Shown here: positions 59,681 to 64,000 of the stretch, piece by piece
Position numbering within the stretch: the first letter of the stretch is position 1
Layout of the letters: each line of letters starts with the position of its first letter
Assembly (NCBI GenBank): GCA_041592335.1
Contig: JBFHQE010000001.1
Coordinates: 372,001-436,000 of the forward strand
DNA from: JBFHQE01 sp041592335
GTDB lineage: Bacteria > Pseudomonadota > Gammaproteobacteria > Thiohalobacterales > Thiohalobacteraceae
Reading direction: 5' to 3'
Length of the DNA: 64,000 bases
Notes under the pieces: model-generated
The model's database searches: none
Told to the model about the DNA's origin: nothing
Seen by the model: only the letters and a program-made list of their open reading frames with translations
Program-made: the position numbers and the translations under genes

Positions 59681-59971
59681 ATGAATATCCGTCCTTTGCA
59701 TGATCGCGTGCTGGTGCGCCGTTTGGAAGAAGAGACCACCACCGCTGGCGGTATCGTGCTGCCGGGTTCCGCCGCCGAGAAGCCTGATCGAGGTGAAGTT
59801 TTAGCCGTAGGTAATGGCAAAATTCTGGAAGATGGATCTGTTCGGCCTATGGATGTGAAAGTAGGTGATGTGGTCATGTTTGGCCAGTATGGCGGTTCTA
59901 AGGTTAAGCACGCTGGTGAGGAACTGCTGATGATGCGCGAAGAAGAAATTTTCGCTGTGGTTGAAGGCTAA
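59681..59971 (+). CDS. groES: Co-chaperonin GroES
   Basis: A 96-residue heptameric lid of the chaperonin. The text MNIRPLHDRVLVRRLEEETT, the mobile loop GGIVLPGSAAEKPDRGEVLA and the C-terminal EEIFAVVEG are standard. AGGGAGAG precedes the ATG. It is followed 27 bases later by groEL and controlled by the upstream CIRCE element. Confidence 0.98.
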   Translation: MNIRPLHDRVLVRRLEEETTTAGGIVLPGSAAEKPDRGEVLAVGNGKILEDGSVRPMDVKVGDVVMFGQYGGSKVKHAGEELLMMREEEIFAVVEG

Positions 59972-59998
59972 GCAAAGAATTTCCAAGAGGATTAATCA

Positions 59999-61645
59999 AT
60001 GAGTGCAAAAGAAGTCAAGTTTGCTGATGATGCGCGTTCGCGCATGGTAGTTGGCGTTAACACCCTGGCGAATGCCGTCAAGGTTACCCTGGGTCCCAAG
60101 GGCCGCAACGTTGTTCTGGACAAGGCCTTCGGTGCGCCGACTGTCACCAAGGACGGCGTTTCCGTTGCCAAGGAAATCGAACTTAAAGACAAGTTTGAAA
60201 ACATGGGCGCGCAGATGGTCAAGGAAGTTGCTTCCCAGACATCCGACGTTGCCGGTGACGGTACTACCACTGCAACCGTACTAGCACAGTCTATTTTCCG
60301 CGAAGGCATGAAGGCCGTTGCGGCCGGCATGAACCCGATGGACCTGAAGCGCGGTATCGACAAGGCTGTACTGGCCGCCGTTGATGCGCTGAAGGGTATG
60401 TCCAAGCCCTGCGCGGACAACAAGGCCATTGCCCAGGTGGGTACTATTTCCGCCAACTCTGACGAAAACATCGGCAATATTATCGCCGATGCGATGGAAA
60501 AGGTCGGCAAGGAAGGCGTTATCACGGTAGAAGAAGGTTCCACGCTGGAAAACGAACTGGACGTTGTGGAAGGTATGCAGTTCGACCGTGGTTACCTGTC
60601 ACCTTACTTCGTGAACAATCAGCAGAGCATGTCAGCTGAACTGGATGACCCTTACATCCTGATCCACGACAAGAAGATCTCCAACATCCGCGATCTGCTG
60701 CCCGTGCTGGAAGGCGTGGCCAAGGCCGGTAAGCCGCTGATGATTATTGCCGAAGACGTTGAAGGCGAAGCACTGGCGACCCTGGTTGTGAACAGCATCC
60801 GCGGCATCGTCAAGGTGTGCGCGGTTAAGGCGCCTGGCTTCGGCGATCGCCGCAAGGCCATGCTGCAGGATATCGCGATCCTGACCGGCGGTACCGTGAT
60901 TTCTGAAGAAACCGGTATGAACTTGGACAAGGCGACGCTAGACGATCTCGGCAACGCTAAGAAGATCCAGGTGACCAAGGAAACCACCACCATCATCGAT
61001 GGTGCGGGTAACTCCGACGATATCGAAGCGCGCGTTAACCAGATCCGTACCCAGATCGAAGATGCGACTTCCGATTACGACCGTGAAAAACTGCAGGAAC
61101 GTGTTGCCAAGCTGGCCGGCGGTGTTGCCGTGATCAAGGTTGGTGCCGCGACTGAAGTGGAAATGAAAGAGAAGAAGGCGCGTGTCGAAGATGCGCTGCA
61201 TGCAACGCGTGCCGCGGTTGAAGAAGGCGTGGTGCCGGGTGGTGGTGTTGCCCTGATTCGTGCCCGCACGGCTATCGACGGTCTGACCGGTGATAATCAC
61301 GATCAGGACGTTGGGATTAACATCCTGCGTCGCGCCATGGAAGAGCCGCTGCGCCAGATCGTCAGCAACGCCGGCGAAGAAGCGTCTGTGGTGCTGTCCA
61401 AGGTGCAGGAAGGTGAAGGTAACTTCGGTTACAACGCTGGTAAGGGTAACTATGGCGACATGATCGAAATGGGTATCCTGGATCCGACCAAGGTAACTCG
61501 TTCTGCGCTGCAGAATGCGGCCTCTGTCTCCGGCCTGATGATCACCACCGAGTGCATGGTGGCCGAGCTGCCAAAGGAAGATGAGCCAGTTGGTGCGGGT
61601 GACATGGGTGGCATGGGCGGCATGGGTGGTATGGGCATGATGTAA
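59999..61645 (+). CDS. groEL: Chaperonin GroEL
   Basis: The 60 kDa ATP-dependent folding chaperonin, 548 residues. It starts MSAKEVKFADDARSRMVVGV and has the ATP-binding VTLGPKGRNVVLDKAFGAPT and DGTTTATVLAQ. The apical-domain text GYLSPYFVNNQQSM and the C-terminal Gly-Gly-Met repeats (MGGMGGMGGMGMM) are present. GAGG lies before the start. A terminator follows. Confidence 0.99.
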   Translation: MSAKEVKFADDARSRMVVGVNTLANAVKVTLGPKGRNVVLDKAFGAPTVTKDGVSVAKEIELKDKFENMGAQMVKEVASQTSDVAGDGTTTATVLAQSIFREGMKAVAAGMNPMDLKRGIDKAVLAAVDALKGMSKPCADNKAIAQVGTISANSDENIGNIIADAMEKVGKEGVITVEEGSTLENELDVVEGMQFDRGYLSPYFVNNQQSMSAELDDPYILIHDKKISNIRDLLPVLEGVAKAGKPLMIIAEDVEGEALATLVVNSIRGIVKVCAVKAPGFGDRRKAMLQDIAILTGGTVISEETGMNLDKATLDDLGNAKKIQVTKETTTIIDGAGNSDDIEARVNQIRTQIEDATSDYDREKLQERVAKLAGGVAVIKVGAATEVEMKEKKARVEDALHATRAAVEEGVVPGGGVALIRARTAIDGLTGDNHDQDVGINILRRAMEEPLRQIVSNAGEEASVVLSKVQEGEGNFGYNAGKGNYGDMIEMGILDPTKVTRSALQNAASVSGLMITTECMVAELPKEDEPVGAGDMGGMGGMGGMGMM

Positions 61646-61677
61646 GCCCAACTCGTTGAGCTGAAAGCCAAAAGATG

Positions 61678-61706
61678 AGCCCCGCGCAAGCGGGGCTTTC
61701 TTTTTG
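61678..61706 (+). terminator. Terminator of groESL
   Basis: AGCCCCGC and GCGGGGCT form a perfect 8-base stem with a GCAA loop and are followed by TTCTTTTT. It lies 32 bases after the groEL stop. Confidence 0.9.
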
Positions 61707-61871
61707 CGGAATTTAGATAGCGATGAGACCGTGAATTCAGTGTTTGTCATATTGTGTTGTGGAGATTTTCACTTTAGTATCTCGCCCTAAGAAACGAAGA
61801 TGTCGTACGTTTTTGCGTACTGAAAAATAAAACGACCGAAATAGAGTGCAAAAGCACCTAAGGATGGAGTC

Positions 61872-62660
61872 ATGAAGTCAGCTATATCCAAGTCCCTGAT
61901 GGGAACTTTGCTTTTATCCGCGAGTATCACCACGCACGCCTCCACATATGCGGTTTCAACCACTTCGGTGGATAATTTTTTATTAACCGGCGCAAGTGTG
62001 ACTGGTTGGACTTTCAGCCAGGTTATGGCTACCAGTGATGGTGTTACCGAGGCGTTTGCAGATAACTCAGATCCGGCAGCAGCCTGTGTGGGATGCGGCT
62101 ACAACAACAGTTTTGTATCTCATGGCTCCTCAACTTCACCTTACTCCTATAGCGACGCATTGATATCGGATAGTGATATCACTACAGCTTCAGGCGGTTC
62201 TGCATCAGCTATTGCCGAGGTTTATGCGGCAAATGGTGTTAATGGCAGCGGTCTGGCCAGCAACTCTATGACGGCATTGATCACGGCTACAAATTCAACT
62301 ATTACAGTCAGCTTTGACATCAGTAGTTACTTAAAAGTAACCGTAACGAATGGTGATATTGGTTTTGCTTCTCGTTCAATGGAAGTAACGCTCTCTGATA
62401 TGTCTAACGCTGTGATCGGATCTATTTCTCCGTTCGATTTGGGGATCGGTCCAAATGATGCCTTGGATAATCTGAATCAGACTGGAAATGTTTTCAATTT
62501 CACTGGTCTTACTAGCGGATTCCAATACAAGCTGAACATTAGTATGGATCAACAGGTGTTTTCTAATGTGCAGCCAGTACCGGTACCCGCCGCTGCATGG
62601 TTATTCGGCTCCGGTCTGATGGGTCTGGTCGCGGTCGCGCGCCGTCGTAAGACTGCCTGA
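61872..62660 (+). CDS. Second VPLPA/PEP-CTERM sorting-domain exported protein
   Basis: A 262-residue exported protein with signal peptide MKSAISKSLMGTLLLSASIT and THA. The mature part is Ser/Thr/Asn-rich and beta-like, with one CVGC pair near residue 75 and no recognised domain. The C-terminus is VPVPAAAWLFGSGLMGLVAV followed by ARRRK, almost the same sorting signal as the protein at 16906-17607. It should be processed by the exosortase at 44816-46405. AAGGATGGAG precedes the start. Upstream, a small inverted repeat GTACG/CGTAC near 61810-61825 is the only structure seen. It is flanked by terminators, so it is monocistronic. Confidence 0.88.
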   Translation: MKSAISKSLMGTLLLSASITTHASTYAVSTTSVDNFLLTGASVTGWTFSQVMATSDGVTEAFADNSDPAAACVGCGYNNSFVSHGSSTSPYSYSDALISDSDITTASGGSASAIAEVYAANGVNGSGLASNSMTALITATNSTITVSFDISSYLKVTVTNGDIGFASRSMEVTLSDMSNAVIGSISPFDLGIGPNDALDNLNQTGNVFNFTGLTSGFQYKLNISMDQQVFSNVQPVPVPAAAWLFGSGLMGLVAVARRRKTA

Positions 62661-62680
62661 TATTTCCGTATCAAGTAAAA

Positions 62681-62710
62681 CAAAAAGCCCCGCATAAGCG
62701 GGGCTTTTTG
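62681..62710. terminator. Bidirectional terminator between VPLPA-CTERM gene and tandem DsrC gene
   Basis: CAAAAAGCCCCGC and GCGGGGCTTTTTG are perfect 13-base inverse arms with an ATAA loop, providing a T-tract on both strands for the two convergent genes. Confidence 0.95.
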
Positions 62711-62720
62711 TTTGCATGAA

Positions 62721-63458
62721 TTAATCGATACAGCCAGGCGGTTCCGCCAGCCCACCGATCAGGCTGCCCTGGCGGGCAGGGCCACCCGGGAACAACTCAT
62801 ACAGATACGCCTTGCTGCATTTGGCCGGATCCATGCCGGACTGGCGCAGATGTTTGATGAGCAGTTTGATCATGGGTGCGATCGCGTACTCGGCATAAAA
62901 GCCTCGGATGAAATTGATGATCTCCCAGTGCTCGGCCTTCAGGGTGATGCCCTGGGTTTCGGCCAGATAACCAGCCAGTTTTTCGTTCCAGGCCTCGCGT
63001 TCCACCAGGTTTCCGCTGGGTGTGAGATGGTAGGTCTGGCCTTCGAATTCGAATGCGTGCATTAAGTCGCTGACTGATGCAGAACCGGTCATGACAGCCT
63101 TGCGAGGCTTGTTGTTTGTCACGAATTCGTCCACTAATGGTGAAGGCAAACCAGCGATGCGCGATGCCTGTTGCGAAATGCCGCCGGGGAACAGGTTGTT
63201 CAAATAGGCATCATCGGTTTTATCGGCGCTGAACTCATGCGAAAAAGCTTTCTTGAAAAGCTTGCTGGCGGGTACAAGGCCGTATTGCTGGTAGTAATTG
63301 CGCAAAAAGCACACGATTTCCCAGTGTGGTTCTGTCAGGGTAATTCCCTCTTTATCGGCCAGCGCGATGGCGACATCCTTGTTCCAGTTATCCGTGCTTT
63401 CGAGACGACCTTCTTCCGTTAATGGATACTCAATCCCGTTGATATTCAGTGCGCTCAT
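62721..63458 (-). CDS. Tandem DsrC/TusE-like sulfur-carrier protein (two fused domains)
   Basis: A 245-residue cytoplasmic protein made of two DsrC/TusE/DsvC domains, each normally a separate protein of about 105-115 residues. Domain 1 (1-106) has GIEYPLTEEGRLESTDNWNK, LTEPHWEIVCFLRNYYQQYG and YLNNLFPGGISQQASRIAGL. Domain 2 (138-245) has YHLTPSGNLVEREAWNEKLA, LKAEHWEIINFIRGFYAEYA and YLYELFPGGPARQGSLIGGL. A 30-residue linker joins them. The C-terminal arm of domain 2 keeps the active cysteine (EPPGCID, Cys243), but the second DsrC cysteine position is Ser232. Domain 1 has neither cysteine. A single active Cys suggests sulfur transfer like TusE or RspA rather than DsrC trisulfide chemistry. 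GGGGGA precedes the ATG. Confidence 0.88.
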   Translation of the reverse strand: MSALNINGIEYPLTEEGRLESTDNWNKDVAIALADKEGITLTEPHWEIVCFLRNYYQQYGLVPASKLFKKAFSHEFSADKTDDAYLNNLFPGGISQQASRIAGLPSPLVDEFVTNNKPRKAVMTGSASVSDLMHAFEFEGQTYHLTPSGNLVEREAWNEKLAGYLAETQGITLKAEHWEIINFIRGFYAEYAIAPMIKLLIKHLRQSGMDPAKCSKAYLYELFPGGPARQGSLIGGLAEPPGCID

Positions 63459-63558
63459 TGTTTCCCCCAATTTAAAGCAGTTACTAAACGGGATATCGGG
63501 TAGAAGGCGGAGAGTCTTGAATCGTTAAAAACGTAAGATAAACAAAAAAGGAAGCGCC

Positions 63559-63600
63559 AAAACAAATGGGGACAGAATTTATTCTGTCCCCATTTGTTTT
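63559..63600. repeat. Perfect 42-base palindrome with 2-base centre
   Basis: The left arm AAAACAAATGGGGACAGAAT (63559-63578) and its exact inverse (63581-63600) are separated only by TT. It lies between the DsrE-like and tandem-DsrC genes, both on the minus strand. The core GGGGACAGAAT is familiar from dispersed palindromes in many proteobacterial genomes that are linked to REP-type transposases. It could also act as a terminator or processing signal for the upstream gene. Confidence 0.85.
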
Positions 63601-63620
63601 CTGTTGCGGAATGTTGCTAT

Positions 63621-64000
63621 TTAAACGCTGACGTAGACCCAGCCTTGCTGCAGGCGCGAGAGAATCTGCTCCAGTGCATTGGCGGTGGTCTGCGCCTCCG
63701 GCATCAGCGTGGGTAAATCTTCCAGTCCTTCGCGCGCCATCAGGCGGCTCATGGCTGTATGGCAGGCATAGAAGGTCAATTCATCGTATTCCATGTAAAG
63801 ATCTTCAATGCGCTGGGCAAAAGGCGTGACGTCCTGGCGCAGCAGGTCCAGTCCACCGGCGTTAGCCACCAGTTCCACTTTCACCGGTACGTGGCGTGCC
63901 CGGTAGGACTGCAGCATCTGTTCCGCCATGTCGAGCGCGGCTTCGAGCTTTTGCGGATCGTCGCTACTCAGGTGCAGCAGAATCTTGCGTTCGCCGGAGA
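63621..64000 (-). CDS. DsrE-like family protein, 5' end cut off by window edge
   Basis: At least 125 residues are visible, the frame being open to the window edge (SGERKILLHLSSDDPQKLEA before the first internal Met at 63929). The text VPVKVELVANAGGLDLLRQD, IEDLYMEYDELTFYACHTAM and ALEQILSRLQQGWVYVSV resembles DsrE/YchN-type sulfur-relay proteins, with a single Cys in YACHTA at the place of the family's active cysteine. It lies upstream of the tandem DsrC gene on the same strand, so a persulfide could pass from this Cys to Cys243 of the neighbour. That partnership is inference. Confidence 0.75.
   Translation of the reverse strand, partial: SGERKILLHLSSDDPQKLEAALDMAEQMLQSYRARHVPVKVELVANAGGLDLLRQDVTPFAQRIEDLYMEYDELTFYACHTAMSRLMAREGLEDLPTLMPEAQTTANALEQILSRLQQGWVYVSV

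Noticed and set aside
61707..61725. Sigma-54 promoter for the second VPLPA-CTERM gene
   Set aside because: GG and GC are ten bases apart here, but the -12 box reads TAGC and the site touches the groEL terminator, 150 bases from the gene. The match is too weak.

Overview
The window looks like the chromosome of a free-living, probably sulfur-oxidising, autotrophic gammaproteobacterium. The signs are phosphoribulokinase at the left edge, a DsrC-like and a DsrE-like protein at the right edge, a two-domain APS kinase of the type known from Thiobacillus denitrificans, and a gammaproteobacterial housekeeping set (mutY-yggX, thiSG, trmB, groESL, dsbD-cutA). No phage, insertion sequence or CRISPR array was seen. 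No gene-free stretch exceeds 300 bases. The longest is 818-1110, which holds GGTTCA/TGAACC palindromes.

Layout. 1-5 kb: phosphoribulokinase (cut by the edge) is divergent from a SulP anion transporter overlapping an NhaD-type Na+/H+ antiporter, plausibly bicarbonate import for the Calvin cycle. 5-9 kb: trmB, thiG, thiS and an acyl-CoA synthetase that appears to have lost about 100 internal residues. 8.7-12.3 kb: tRNA-Gly(CCC), a copper-type TonB receptor (OprC/NosA-like) and a small Cys/His protein. 12.5-16.7 kb: asmA-like gene, mutY, yggX, tRNA-Phe. 16.9-20.1 kb: a VPLPA-CTERM protein, an L,D-transpeptidase and a universal stress protein. 20.3-28.5 kb: Na/Pi transporter, MarC, a ZrgA-type zinc ABC operon running directly into a GspE/PilB-like ATPase, and a HIT protein.

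28.6-56.3 kb is one long, mostly co-oriented exopolysaccharide/exosortase locus. It holds a phosphohexomutase, an APS kinase with a degenerate sulfurylase domain, galE, a sulfotransferase, a secreted glycosidase, a Wzx-like flippase, a Wzy-like polymerase, a membrane nucleotidyltransferase, four glycosyltransferases, a thymidylate-kinase-like protein, an exosortase-EpsI fusion, a WecA-like initiating transferase, gmd, fcl, and the regulators/lipoprotein prsT-prsK-prsR. The part from about 33.0 to 40.9 kb is clearly more AT-rich than its surroundings, and prsT is a composition mosaic, so the locus interior was probably exchanged horizontally. PAPS synthesis, a sulfotransferase and GDP-fucose genes together suggest a sulfated, fucose-containing polymer. 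The two VPLPA-CTERM proteins (near 17 kb and 62 kb) are likely exosortase substrates encoded away from the locus.

56.3-64 kb: dsbD with a duplicated N-terminal domain, cutA, fxsA, groESL under a perfect CIRCE operator, the second VPLPA-CTERM protein, a protein made of two fused DsrC/TusE domains, a perfect 42-base palindrome, and a DsrE-like gene cut by the right edge.

Best candidates for something undescribed are the tandem DsrC fusion next to a DsrE-like gene, the sulfated-EPS/exosortase locus with its nucleotidyltransferase and kinase, and the zinc-transport operon joined to a lone secretion-type ATPase. All functions are read from motifs by eye; no database search was run.
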